Origin: Marinifilum_A sediminis
GTDB lineage: Bacteria; Bacteroidota; Bacteroidia; Bacteroidales; Marinifilaceae
NCBI GenBank assembly: GCA_947496465.1
Contig: CANMCX010000006.1
Location: 1-64,000 of the forward strand
Direction: 5' to 3'
Length of the DNA: 64,000 nucleotides
The notes beneath the pieces are model-generated. The model did no database searches. It saw only the letters and a list, made by a program, of their open reading frames with translations, and was not told the DNA's origin. Of the stretch, positions 54,097 to 62,979 are shown one piece after another. Numbering within the stretch: the first letter of the stretch is position 1; the number at the start of each line of letters is the position of its first letter. A program made the position numbers and the translations under genes.

Positions 54097-56322
54097 ATGG
54101 CACAGAAGTCAAAAATCATTTACACTAAAATTGATGAAGCTCCAGCCTTGGCAACTTATTCATTGTTGCCTATTATCGAAGCCTTTACTAAAACTTCAGG
54201 TATCGAAATTGAAACTAAAGATATTTCTTTAGCAGGAAGAATTATTGCAAACTTTCCAGATAACTTAACTGAAGATCAGAGAATTCCTGATTATTTAGCT
54301 GAGTTGGGAGAGCTTTCTTTAACTCCTGAAGCTAACATCATTAAGTTACCAAATATTAGTGCTTCTATTCCTCAGTTGCAAGCTGCTATTGCAGAGTTGC
54401 AAGCAAAAGGATATGATATTCCTAACTATCCGGAAGAAGCTAATACAGCTGACGAAAAAGAATTGCAAGCACGTTTTGCTAAAGTTCTTGGTAGTGCCGT
54501 AAATCCAGTTTTACGTGAAGGTAACTCTGATCGTAGATCTGCAGGATCTGTTAAGCAATATGCTAAAAACAATCCTCACAGAATGGGTAAATGGTCAGCA
54601 GATTCTAAATCACACGTAGCTCACATGAGCGGTGGTGATTTCTATGGTTCTGAAAAATCAGTAACTATCGAAAAAGCAACTAACGTACGTATCGAGTATG
54701 TTGACAATGCAGGAGCTGTAACTGTATTGAAAGAAAAGCAGGAGTTATTAGCTGGTGAAGTTATCGATACATCGGTAATGAATGTTAAAGCTTTACGTGC
54801 TTTCTTCAAAAAAGAAATCGAAGCTGCTAAAGAAGAAGGATTACTATGGTCTCTTCACTTGAAAGCAACTATGATGAAGATTTCTGATCCTGAAATGTTC
54901 AAGCACGCAGTAGAAGTATTCTACGAAGAAGCTATCGCTAAGCATGCTGATACTATTAAGGACTTAGGAGTGAACTTCAACAATGGTTTAGGTGATCTTT
55001 ACGCTAAGATTGAAAAATTACCAGCAGACAAAAAAGCAGCAATCGAAGCTGATATCATGGAAGTATACAAAACTCGTCCTGATATGGCTATGGTTGATTC
55101 AGATAAAGGAATTACTAACCTACACGTACCAAATAACGTAATTATCGATGCTTCGATGCCAGTTGTTGTTCGTGATGGTGGTAAAATGTGGAACCCTGCA
55201 GGACAACTACAGGATACTAAAGCATTGATTCCAGACAGATGTTATGCTACAATGTTCCAGGTTTGTTTCGACGATTGTAAGAAAAATGGTGCTTACGACG
55301 TTACAACTATGGGATCTGTATCGAACGTAGGTTTGATGGCTAAAAAAGCTGAGGAGTACGGATCACACGACAAGACTTTCTACGCACAGGGAGAAGGTAC
55401 TATTCGCGTGGTAGATTTCGACGGAACTGTTGTTATGGAACAAGCTGTTGAAACTGGTGATATCTTCAGAATGTGTCAGGTGAAGGATGCTCCAATTCAG
55501 GATTGGGTTAAATTGGCTGTAAACAGAGCTAAAGCAACCAACACTCCAGCTATTTTCTGGTTAGATGAGAAGCGTGCTCACGATGCTCAGTTAATCACTA
55601 AAGTAAACACTTACCTTGCTGATCACGATACTACAGGTTTGGATATTCGTATCTTGGCTCCAGTTGATGCGATCACTTTCTCATTGGAAAGAATCCGTAA
55701 AGGTGAAGATACGATCTCAGTTACTGGTAACGTATTACGTGATTACTTAACTGACTTGTTCCCAATTCTTGAGCTTGGAACTTCTTCTAAAATGCTTTCT
55801 ATCGTTCCATTGATGAATGGTGGTGGATTGTTCGAAACTGGTGCAGGTGGATCAGCTCCTAAGCACGTTCAGCAGTTCGAAGCAGAAGGTCACTTGCGTT
55901 GGGATTCATTAGGTGAGTACTTGGCATTAGGTGTTTCTTTAGAGCACATTGCTAATAACTTCAACAACGAAAAAGCACAGTTCTTCGCTGATACTTTGGA
56001 TGCTGGTGTAACTAAATTCTTAGCAGAAGGAAAGTCTCCATCACGTAAAGTAAAAGAGTTGGATAATCGTGGTTCTCACTTTTATTTAGCTATGTATTGG
56101 GCAGAAGCTTTAGCAGCTCAGGACAAAGATGCTGAATTGAAAGAGAAATTTGCTAAGGTTGCAGCTGACATGCAAGCAAACGAAGCTAAAATTGTAGCTG
56201 AATTGAATGATGCACAAGGCGAGCCAATGAACATTGGTGGTTACTTTATGCCAAACGACGAATTGGCTTCTAAAGCAATGCGTCCATCAGCAACACTAAA
56301 TACAATTATCGACGCTATCTAA
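54097..56322 (+). CDS. icd: NADP-dependent isocitrate dehydrogenase, monomeric type
   Basis: Encodes 741 aa, the full length of the monomeric family, which is unrelated in length to the 400-aa dimeric enzyme. Typical segments are KIIYTKIDEAPALATYSLLP, VNPVLREGNSDRRS, HMSGGDFYGSEKS and the C-terminal GNVLRDYLTDLFPILELGTS with GGGLFETGAGGSAPKHVQQF. It converts isocitrate to 2-oxoglutarate with NADPH production. It is transcribed alone; codon use is strongly biased to G/A-ending highly expressed patterns. Confidence 0.96.
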   Translation: MAQKSKIIYTKIDEAPALATYSLLPIIEAFTKTSGIEIETKDISLAGRIIANFPDNLTEDQRIPDYLAELGELSLTPEANIIKLPNISASIPQLQAAIAELQAKGYDIPNYPEEANTADEKELQARFAKVLGSAVNPVLREGNSDRRSAGSVKQYAKNNPHRMGKWSADSKSHVAHMSGGDFYGSEKSVTIEKATNVRIEYVDNAGAVTVLKEKQELLAGEVIDTSVMNVKALRAFFKKEIEAAKEEGLLWSLHLKATMMKISDPEMFKHAVEVFYEEAIAKHADTIKDLGVNFNNGLGDLYAKIEKLPADKKAAIEADIMEVYKTRPDMAMVDSDKGITNLHVPNNVIIDASMPVVVRDGGKMWNPAGQLQDTKALIPDRCYATMFQVCFDDCKKNGAYDVTTMGSVSNVGLMAKKAEEYGSHDKTFYAQGEGTIRVVDFDGTVVMEQAVETGDIFRMCQVKDAPIQDWVKLAVNRAKATNTPAIFWLDEKRAHDAQLITKVNTYLADHDTTGLDIRILAPVDAITFSLERIRKGEDTISVTGNVLRDYLTDLFPILELGTSSKMLSIVPLMNGGGLFETGAGGSAPKHVQQFEAEGHLRWDSLGEYLALGVSLEHIANNFNNEKAQFFADTLDAGVTKFLAEGKSPSRKVKELDNRGSHFYLAMYWAEALAAQDKDAELKEKFAKVAADMQANEAKIVAELNDAQGEPMNIGGYFMPNDELASKAMRPSATLNTIIDAI

Positions 56323-56346
56323 TATTAGTATCGATTAAATATATTG

Positions 56347-56376
56347 AAAAGGCCTTCCATTTGGAAGGCCTTTTTT
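56347..56376. terminator. bidirectional terminator between icd and marC
   Basis: AAAAGGCCTTCC-ATTT-GGAAGGCCTTTTTT. It ends both the icd transcript and the minus-strand fluoride operon. Confidence 0.9.
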
Positions 56377-56399
56377 GATTTTTAGAAATATAAATTATA

Positions 56400-57011
56400 C
56401 TAAACTCCAAACGCCAATTTTACCCCTTCAAGAATCATGTTCACAGCGATAATACTTAAAATTAATCCCATAATTTTTCCGATGATCAAGATGAAACCAT
56501 TGCCAATAAATTGAAGTAATTTACCGCTATTTACAAAAGCTAAATAATTTAATATCATAATGGCTGCATAACAAATAGTTATCAATCCAATATGTATCCA
56601 ATTGGCGTGACTGGCTGCATTCATTGCGGTTACTAATGTGCCTGGACCTGCCAATATTGGTATGGCTAAAGGTGAAATTGAGATGTTTTCTTTTCCTTCA
56701 TTCTCCTTAGCATTGTGAATGTTGGATTTTTTTGATTGTAACATCTCAAAGCCCACATAAAACAATAATATTCCCCCGGCAATTTTAAAACCTGGAATTG
56801 TTAGGTGGAAAAATTTGAAGATATAATTTCCAAAGAGAATAAATGCGAAGCCAATAAAGAAGGCGACTAAAGTTGATGTTTTCGATGCTTTTTTCTTTTC
56901 TTCGGAGCTTCTGTCTTTGGTTAAACCAATAAATATGGGTGCATTAGCAATTGGGTTAACAATTGCAAAAAAAGCCGTAAATGTTGTAATTGTAAAGTTA
57001 AGTAAATCCAT
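56400..57011 (-). CDS. MarC-family membrane protein
   Basis: Encodes 203 aa with six membrane helices. It carries the family's NPIANAPIFIGLT early motif and LAGPGTLVTAM in the second half. MarC proteins have no proven substrate; the old antibiotic-resistance link does not hold. The start overlaps the previous gene's stop (TAATG), so it is the last gene of the clcF-DUF190-eno operon. Its presence there hints at a role in ion or metabolite balance. Confidence 0.9.
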   Translation of the reverse strand: MDLLNFTITTFTAFFAIVNPIANAPIFIGLTKDRSSEEKKKASKTSTLVAFFIGFAFILFGNYIFKFFHLTIPGFKIAGGILLFYVGFEMLQSKKSNIHNAKENEGKENISISPLAIPILAGPGTLVTAMNAASHANWIHIGLITICYAAIMILNYLAFVNSGKLLQFIGNGFILIIGKIMGLILSIIAVNMILEGVKLAFGV

Positions 57012-57367
57012 TATGAGTCGTGTTTAATCCATTCCCAGGCTTTATTTAAATCATCAATATTGAAATATTTTTCTTCCCAGGGACATAAAAGGTTATCTAA
57101 AAAAGCTATTACAGATTGGTCATGCTCACTAATAATCGCAATTTTTTTAATTTGATGCACCAATTGAAATGTTCGCCTGAACGTTTCAATACTTGTTTTT
57201 AAACCAACCTTTTCATGATTGCCTAACAGCAATAAAATGCTGATTTCCTTATTTTTATTTTGAAATAACTCTACATGGTTAAATAGTTCGTCGATATCGG
57301 AACTTGTTATTTTTCCATCAGTAAATTCAACGCTTACTATGTTGTGTAAGGTGTTTATTTTCAGCAT
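57011..57367 (-). CDS. SpoIIAA-like (STAS-type) protein
   Basis: Encodes 118 aa of alternating strands and helices typical of SpoIIAA-like proteins: IVSVEFTDGKI, ISILLLLGNH, FRRTFQLVHQIKKIAIIS and a C-terminal NIDDLNKAWEWI. These are small cytoplasmic proteins of uncertain function. Its ATG overlaps the enolase stop as ATGCTGA, and its stop overlaps the marC start. Confidence 0.75.
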   Translation of the reverse strand: MLKINTLHNIVSVEFTDGKITSSDIDELFNHVELFQNKNKEISILLLLGNHEKVGLKTSIETFRRTFQLVHQIKKIAIISEHDQSVIAFLDNLLCPWEEKYFNIDDLNKAWEWIKHDS

Positions 57368-58650
57368 ACATATTGATTTTTAAATGTTTTTATTCCTGCA
57401 AATTCAGCCTTATCGCCTAAAATTCTTTCTATTCGTAGCAATTGATTGAATTTTGAAATCCGTTCACTTCTACATCCAGAACCTGTTTTTAAATGTCCTG
57501 CGCCTAAAGCAACTGTAAAATCAGCAATGGTCGTATCTTCAGTTTCTCCTGATCGGTGTGAAACAAAGCAATTATAACCATTATCTTTTGCCAGTTTCAT
57601 GGTGTCAATAGTTTCACTTAAGGTGCCGATTTGATTCAATTTAATAAGAATCGAATTGGCTACTTTTTTATCAATTCCTTCCTGAAGAATTTTAGCGTTG
57701 GTACAGAAAATATCATCTCCAACTAATTCTACTTTATCGCCTAATTTTTCCGTTAGAATTTGCCATCCTTTCCAGTCATTTTCTGCCATGCCATCTTCTA
57801 GCAGAACAATTGGATATTTGTTGATCCAATCTTCCCAAATGGCAACCATTTCTTCAGAGCTTTTATAAGATCCATCAGATTTAAAGAAGTGATATTTGTT
57901 TTCTTTCCACATTTCACTTGATGCTGGGTCCAAACAAATGGAAATATCCTTTCCTGGGACATAACCAGCAGCAGTAATTGCTTCCAGTATGACTTCTATA
58001 GCCTCTTCATTCGATTTGAGGTTAGGTGCAAACCCACCTTCGTCTCCTACGGCAGTATTGTAACCTTTGGCTTGCAGAACTTTTTTTAAAGAATGGAATG
58101 TTTCTATTCCCATGCGAATGGCTGTCTCAAAATTGGGAGCATTATGAGGAGCAATCATGAATTCCTGAAAATCTATATTGTTATCAGCATGAACACCTCC
58201 ATTAATTACATTCATGCAGGGAACGGGCAAAACATATTTATCTTGTTGAGCCAAATGCTGGAATAATGCTTCCTCTTTTTTGTTGGCACAAGCTTTTGCG
58301 TATGCTAATGATACGGATAGTATTGCATTCGCACCAAGTTTCGATTTATTAGGAGTTCCATCTAAGTTGATCATGATGGTATCCAACTCACGCTGATCAT
58401 TAATTTTTTTTCCACAGAGCGCATCGGCAATATCACTATTTACATTGGCAACGGCTTTCAATACTCCTTTACCAAAAAAACGAGTTTTATCTCCATCGCG
58501 TAACTCGGCAGCTTCGCGTTCGCCAGTTGAAGCACCAGAAGGAACAATTGCTCTTCCTTTGGCACCACTTGTTAATGTAATTTCTGTTTCTACTGTAGGG
58601 TTTCCTCTACTGTCTAAAACCTCTTGGGCTTTAATCGATTTAATCATCAT
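57361..58650 (-). CDS. eno: enolase, in a fluoride-riboswitch operon
   Basis: Encodes 429 aa with complete enolase motifs: SGASTGEREAAELRD, GGVHADNNIDFQEFMI, LLEDGMAENDWKGW, KLNQIGTLSET and SHRSGETEDTTIADF. It interconverts 2-phosphoglycerate and phosphoenolpyruvate and is inhibited by fluoride with Mg and phosphate. The start (58650, or the second ATG 58647) overlaps the DUF190 gene's end, and the stop overlaps the SpoIIAA-like start. Raising enolase dosage under fluoride is a known strategy of such operons. Whether a second enolase exists in the genome is not visible. Confidence 0.97.
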   Translation of the reverse strand: MMIKSIKAQEVLDSRGNPTVETEITLTSGAKGRAIVPSGASTGEREAAELRDGDKTRFFGKGVLKAVANVNSDIADALCGKKINDQRELDTIMINLDGTPNKSKLGANAILSVSLAYAKACANKKEEALFQHLAQQDKYVLPVPCMNVINGGVHADNNIDFQEFMIAPHNAPNFETAIRMGIETFHSLKKVLQAKGYNTAVGDEGGFAPNLKSNEEAIEVILEAITAAGYVPGKDISICLDPASSEMWKENKYHFFKSDGSYKSSEEMVAIWEDWINKYPIVLLEDGMAENDWKGWQILTEKLGDKVELVGDDIFCTNAKILQEGIDKKVANSILIKLNQIGTLSETIDTMKLAKDNGYNCFVSHRSGETEDTTIADFTVALGAGHLKTGSGCRSERISKFNQLLRIERILGDKAEFAGIKTFKNQYVC

Positions 58651-59008
58651 TTTGTGTTGATTTTTGTGTGAATTGATTTATTTTAAAATGAAAGATTGTA
58701 CAATCCTTCAGGTAATTCATATTATCATCTAAAAATTGAATTACATTTTCCTTACTATCAATGATTTCAATGCATTGATCTGATTTAGGATGGGGAACTT
58801 CCATATTGTGATAGGCAATATCAGCATGATTCATAAATCCAGCTTTTGGACTAAAGCAGTTGGCATGTTTTAGATTTGCAGCCTTAATTCTTTTTAAAAG
58901 ATGGGAGAGAAAACTATGATCCCAGATCCTTTTATACCAGGAGAGATGATTTGCCTTTGTTCCATTTTTAAAATAGATATGTGCACAATAGGTCACTTTT
59001 GTATGCAT
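58640..59008 (-). CDS. DUF190-like protein
   Basis: Encodes 122 aa. The GTKANHLSWYKRIWD helix, LLKRIKAANLKHANCFSPKAGFM and the CIEIIDSKENVIQFLDD strand-helix resemble the DUF190 family, a GlnB-like fold often encoded beside fluoride exporters and CLC genes. The typical G-rich loop is partly replaced. Gap to clcF 65 bases; overlap with eno 11 bases. The role is probably regulatory or accessory to fluoride export. Confidence 0.7.
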   Translation of the reverse strand: MHTKVTYCAHIYFKNGTKANHLSWYKRIWDHSFLSHLLKRIKAANLKHANCFSPKAGFMNHADIAYHNMEVPHPKSDQCIEIIDSKENVIQFLDDNMNYLKDCTIFHFKINQFTQKSTQNDD

Positions 59009-59073
59009 GATTTCTATGCTTTTCGGAAATTATGTTCTAGTTACTTTTATACTCAATTGGAAAAATACCAATC

Positions 59074-60369
59074 TTATTTAAGTTCGAGAATGGATTTTCC
59101 GGTATCCTTTATTTTTGCAAATGATTTGGGATCACCGATAATTTGTGAATGGTAAATGCCATTGTGCCCGGATATTAAATAGGAAACAACGCAAGTTATA
59201 GCTACATAAGGACTGCAGGCAATGCCAAATAATTCAATCGCCATAATGCTGGATGCTAATGGTGTATTTGATGCTCCCGAAAATACAGCCACAAAACCCA
59301 TGGCAGCGAGCAATCCAACGGGTAAGGGTAGAAAGAGACTTAATGTACTCCCAAGCGTAGCACCAATATAGAAAAGAGGAGTAACTTCACCTCCTTTAAA
59401 ACCAGAGCCTAATGTGATAGCGGTAAGTAAAAGTTTTATTGCGAACACATAGGGCATTTGCTGAATATTAAACGATTCTACTATTGTTGGAATTCCTAAG
59501 CCAATGTATTTGCTGGTGCCAAGTGAATAAACGGCAATAACGATAAGAACACCTCCAAACAAAGGTCGTAAGTAAGACTTTTTAATGTGTTTTTTTGCAA
59601 AATTGCTTACCGCATTTGTTGTTTTTGAGAAAAGTAAGGCTACAATTCCAAAGCAGATCCCAGCTAGTATTGCATATCCTAAATTCGGAACATTTATATT
59701 TGGAACAAAGGACAAGTTGTATAGGGTGTGATGTACGCCGTAGCTTCTGGTAACGTAGTCGGCGATTATGGAAGAGACAAAGGCGGGATAGATGGCATTG
59801 TATCTTAATTTGCCCACATGGTAAACTTCCAGTCCGAAAATAGCACCAGCCAAAGGTGTTCCGAAAATTGATCCAAATCCTGCGCTCATTCCAGATATCA
59901 ATATTAATTTCCGATAGTTCTTTCCCAGTCTTAATAATTTGGTTAACTGGTCGGATATGGCTGCACCCATTTGAATAGCAGTGCCTTCTCTTCCTGCCGA
60001 TCCACCGAACAGATGAGTGAGAACGGTGCCAATTAGAATGAAAGGAGCCATTTTAAAGGGGATTACCTTTCGGGGATTGTGAATGTTGGTAATGATTAAA
60101 TTGTTACCAGGATTAATCTCTTTTCCCCATTTGTAGAATGCATAACCAATGATGAGTCCTGCAACAGGCAGCAATGGAATGATATTTTGATTGGTATTGC
60201 GGATTTCCGTTACGTATTCTAACGACAATAGAAAAAGGGCACTGCAAGAACCAACGGCAATTGCAATAATAACGGAGATGCTAAACCATTCCAGAATAGA
60301 AAATAGTGCAGGCTGCTTAGCAATTAAGAATTTTCTTAATTGTGCCAGAAATAATATTTGTTTTGACAT
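59074..60369 (-). CDS. CLC-family fluoride/proton antiporter (CLC-F-like)
   Basis: Encodes 431 aa with about 16 hydrophobic segments. Selectivity motifs differ from chloride CLCs: GREGT (126-130, gating E128) replaces GREGP, the GSGIP serine motif is absent (NPGNNLI near 87-92), and the later motif reads FKGGEVTPLF (324-333). These changes, the fluoride riboswitch upstream and the neighbouring eno and DUF190 genes all point to fluoride export. It is the first gene of the operon. Confidence 0.85.
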   Translation of the reverse strand: MSKQILFLAQLRKFLIAKQPALFSILEWFSISVIIAIAVGSCSALFLLSLEYVTEIRNTNQNIIPLLPVAGLIIGYAFYKWGKEINPGNNLIITNIHNPRKVIPFKMAPFILIGTVLTHLFGGSAGREGTAIQMGAAISDQLTKLLRLGKNYRKLILISGMSAGFGSIFGTPLAGAIFGLEVYHVGKLRYNAIYPAFVSSIIADYVTRSYGVHHTLYNLSFVPNINVPNLGYAILAGICFGIVALLFSKTTNAVSNFAKKHIKKSYLRPLFGGVLIVIAVYSLGTSKYIGLGIPTIVESFNIQQMPYVFAIKLLLTAITLGSGFKGGEVTPLFYIGATLGSTLSLFLPLPVGLLAAMGFVAVFSGASNTPLASSIMAIELFGIACSPYVAITCVVSYLISGHNGIYHSQIIGDPKSFAKIKDTGKSILELK

Positions 60370-60372
60370 AAC

Positions 60373-60464
60373 ACTTCTGTGAAATTAATTTGAGTATTAA
60401 CTTTTAGTTCACAGAAGTCATTAGCTTATTAGGCGGTTCAAATAGGAAGACTTCATTTCCTTTG
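60373..60464 (-). promoter_or_regulatory. fluoride riboswitch (crcB motif)
   Basis: On the minus strand the sequence GGAAATGAAGTC-TTCC (60460-60445), AACCGCC (60438-60432) and GCTAATGAC (60425-60417) then TTC fits the crcB consensus. GGAA pairs with TTCC, and GAAGTC (60454-60449) pairs with GACTTC (60419-60414), giving the pseudoknotted aptamer. ACTTCTGTGAA (60418-60408) can alternatively pair with TTCACAGAAGT (60383-60373), just before the clcF ATG at 60369. That makes a translation-controlling expression platform: with fluoride bound, GACTTC stays in the aptamer and the start is free. Confidence 0.9.
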
Positions 60465-60774
60465 AGGGAACAAATGTATGTGTTTTTTTTAGATATATGC
60501 AAATAAAAAATTGATAAAATTCACTTTTTAGTGTTCATTAAGAGTGGCTTTCATGACATTTGTGAAAGATATATTTGCTTCTAACCATTTCAGTTTCATG
60601 AATTTGGCATATTCTTGAAAGAAGGACGTAACTATAGTTTTGAATGCTTGTCTTGCTATAAAGAAAAGTTTCTATTTTCGATATGAGATCGTCACTAGGG
60701 TAATTTATTTTGGGAAATTTCCATAGCAATTGTTTATAATATTGGCTTTGGGTAAGTATCTCCTACAAAGTGCA

Positions 60775-60802
60775 AATAATAATAATAATAATAATAATAA
60801 TA
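60775..60802. repeat. (AAT)n microsatellite
   Basis: About nine perfect AAT triplets in noncoding sequence. Confidence 0.9.
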
Positions 60803-60817
60803 TCATAATTAACAATT

Positions 60818-60841
60818 AGAGGCGCAAAACTTTGCGCCTCT
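60818..60841. repeat. palindrome AGAGGCGCAAA-AC-TTTGCGCCTCT
   Basis: Perfect 11-bp arms around a 2-base loop, in a GC-rich island, 23 bases past the stop of the 60864-61787 gene. It may be an intergenic palindromic repeat or the terminator of that minus-strand gene, but it has no T run. Confidence 0.7.
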
Positions 60842-60863
60842 ACTATTACAATATGTACATCAT

Positions 60864-61787
60864 TTATTTTACCGCCATGCAAATATCCGAAATCAAATCC
60901 TTGGGTTCGGTTTCCATTGGGCTGTTGCGGTAGAATTCCATTGGTGGAATTTTCTTATTTTGTTTGAACTCTTTGGCTCTTTCCATTGCCATAATAGCGC
61001 TCCAGCCGTTACCAGATAATTCATATGGTCCAATGTGGCGAACCGTATGTATTTTGCTAGCAGGAAGATTCTCTTTAAACATACCGGCAGGAATATTTTC
61101 AGGTTCAGTTTTAATGCCGATGCCACAGGTGTAAATCACTCTGTTTTTATTGAAATCGAACTTGTGATAAACGGAGAACCATTCGCAGGTCACAAGCTCT
61201 TCATTGTCTTTGGCAAAGTCAGCGATTTTTTTGAAATCTTCCGTCATTACTTCGCCAATAGTTTCCATGGTACATTCGCTTTTTACCCCAACGAATTGGA
61301 TGCCTTCAAATTGAGATTCTCCTAAGAATTCCAATTTGGCTTCCACATGTCCTTTTTCGATGTAATCTTTCAGCATCAGCAAGCCTCGATCGTAGTCCAT
61401 GCCAATTAGGCGTTCCATCATGTTTTTCATCCAAAACATGAAAAATGGGAGAGAACCATCCATGGTCCAAGTCAATTTGGTGCTGTTTTCATCTAACTTT
61501 TCCAGAACAAAATCGGTCTTGGCTTCCGATTTCCATGGTTTTAGGAATTTCAGATCATACTGTACCAGTCCTTCTTTTTCAGCTATAATGCTAATAATTC
61601 CTGATCCAATACGTTTTCCATCCCATTCATGGCTTTTTCCATCTTCAGAAACAGATTCCTTGGCGTCAGGCTCTAAAATAAACCATGGTGACCAGGCTTT
61701 CCACTGGTGAAAATCGGTGATAATACTTTTTACTTTATCAATGCTAGCAGCAATTGCAATTGATTTTTCAACGTGAGTTTTAGGCAT
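60864..61787 (-). CDS. SRPBCC (polyketide-cyclase-like) plus GyrI-like domain protein
   Basis: Encodes 307 aa. Residues 1-145 are an SRPBCC hydrophobic-ligand fold (HVEKSIAIAASIDKVKSIIT, FHQWKAWSPWFI). Residues about 150-305 are a GyrI/effector-binding domain (GVKSECTMETIGEVMTED, ending EFYRNSPMETEPKDLISDIC). Cytoplasmic; probably a small-molecule binder. It lies near a WYL regulator and a second GyrI-like gene. Confidence 0.82.
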   Translation of the reverse strand: MPKTHVEKSIAIAASIDKVKSIITDFHQWKAWSPWFILEPDAKESVSEDGKSHEWDGKRIGSGIISIIAEKEGLVQYDLKFLKPWKSEAKTDFVLEKLDENSTKLTWTMDGSLPFFMFWMKNMMERLIGMDYDRGLLMLKDYIEKGHVEAKLEFLGESQFEGIQFVGVKSECTMETIGEVMTEDFKKIADFAKDNEELVTCEWFSVYHKFDFNKNRVIYTCGIGIKTEPENIPAGMFKENLPASKIHTVRHIGPYELSGNGWSAIMAMERAKEFKQNKKIPPMEFYRNSPMETEPKDLISDICMAVK

Positions 61788-61914
61788 ATATTTGAGTATT
61801 TAGGTGAAATAGTTTTGAATTTTAAATAACAATAGAACTAGGGTTCTAAAGTGCTTCTTAAAGTTAAAAATAATAAAGTCTTATTTCAAGTAATATTAAT
61901 TAAGATCTTATGAG

Positions 61915-62868
61915 TTAGTCGTTTTGATATTTTTGAAAGAGTTGTTGAACCATTTCGTGCAGCATGCTTTTTAGACGAAGAGGAGCTACTATATCAACCT
62001 TATCAGTCATACTTAAAATCCATCGGGCAAATCCATTTAAATCAGGATTTAAGAATTTCATGTTGACGAACTCATCATTTTCCTGTTCACTTAAAAAGCC
62101 ATACCAGTATTTCGATTCATGAAGCCAGAGTGCGAGTTCCTTTTTAACTTGCAACTCTATTTCGAAGCATTGGTATTGTTCCTTTTCCCTTTCCAGATAT
62201 TCTTCAAAAGCTTCGTCTAATTTTCGATTGTAACAGGTCTTACTAATTTCCAGTTTCCTGATTCTATCGAGTCGAAAATCGCGGTATTCACCTCGTAACT
62301 TACAATAGGCTATCAAATGCCAATTTAAAGCATAAAACAGCAAACCAATGGGTTCCACTTCCCTTTGTGAAAGTTCTTGTTTGTAATGAGCGAAATATAG
62401 TAGATGTACCACTTTTGATTGGATCAGGGCTTGCTGAATATCCTGAAGATAGATACTGTCTTTTTTAGGAGCAGAAGACATGCCGGAAAATACTTTAACC
62501 GAGTGATCCAGTTTTTCAAGAACTGCTTTGTCTTCGGCATTCATCACCGACTTAATTTTGTACAGAGCATCCTGAAAGGCATGATTCACATTCTTATCTG
62601 ATAAATGTGGAATGATCTTGCCAGCCATTAGTATTGCTGATGCCTCCTCTGTTGTAAACATGATTGGTGGTAATGTGTAATTATCATCCAAAAAATAGCC
62701 AACACCGGCTTCCGCACCGATAGGAATTCCTCCTTCTTCCAATGCTCGTATATCCCGATAGACGGTTCTTAAGCTTATTCCAAATCGGTCTGCAATTTCC
62801 TGTGCTTTTACTATTTTTTTGCTTTGTAATTGCGTTAATATTGCTTGCAATCTGTCTAATCTGTTCAA
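61915..62868 (-). CDS. YafY-type WYL-domain transcriptional regulator
   Basis: Encodes 317 aa. An HTH_11 domain (1-60, KIVKAQEIADRFGISLRTVY then RDIRALEEGGIPIGAEAGVG) is followed by a WYL domain around 165-230 (VVHLLYFAHYKQELSQREVE, then GLLFYALNWHLIAYCKLRGE) and a C-terminal WCX part. WYL regulators bind a ligand or nucleic acid. It likely controls the adjacent GyrI-like genes. Confidence 0.9.
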   Translation of the reverse strand: MNRLDRLQAILTQLQSKKIVKAQEIADRFGISLRTVYRDIRALEEGGIPIGAEAGVGYFLDDNYTLPPIMFTTEEASAILMAGKIIPHLSDKNVNHAFQDALYKIKSVMNAEDKAVLEKLDHSVKVFSGMSSAPKKDSIYLQDIQQALIQSKVVHLLYFAHYKQELSQREVEPIGLLFYALNWHLIAYCKLRGEYRDFRLDRIRKLEISKTCYNRKLDEAFEEYLEREKEQYQCFEIELQVKKELALWLHESKYWYGFLSEQENDEFVNMKFLNPDLNGFARWILSMTDKVDIVAPLRLKSMLHEMVQQLFQKYQND

Positions 62869-62979
62869 AACTATTACTTGCTTTTGTTTTATATTTATGG
62901 GATAAGAACCCGGAATATCAATTCCTCCGAAAGGGTTTTAACTACTCCGGGATATCTTTTACTTCTCTTCTAATTCAAT

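Larger units (their letters stand above)
60465..60863. other. promoter region of the fluoride operon and intergenic sequence
   Basis: AT-rich. It should contain the clcF promoter upstream of the aptamer (right of 60464). A minus frame of 63 codons at 60538-60729 has no support. The region also holds an AAT microsatellite and a palindrome, listed separately. Confidence 0.5.

Noticed and set aside
60538..60729. 63-codon minus frame upstream of the SRPBCC gene.
   Set aside because: No family resemblance, no ribosome site, and it lies in intergenic AT-rich sequence.
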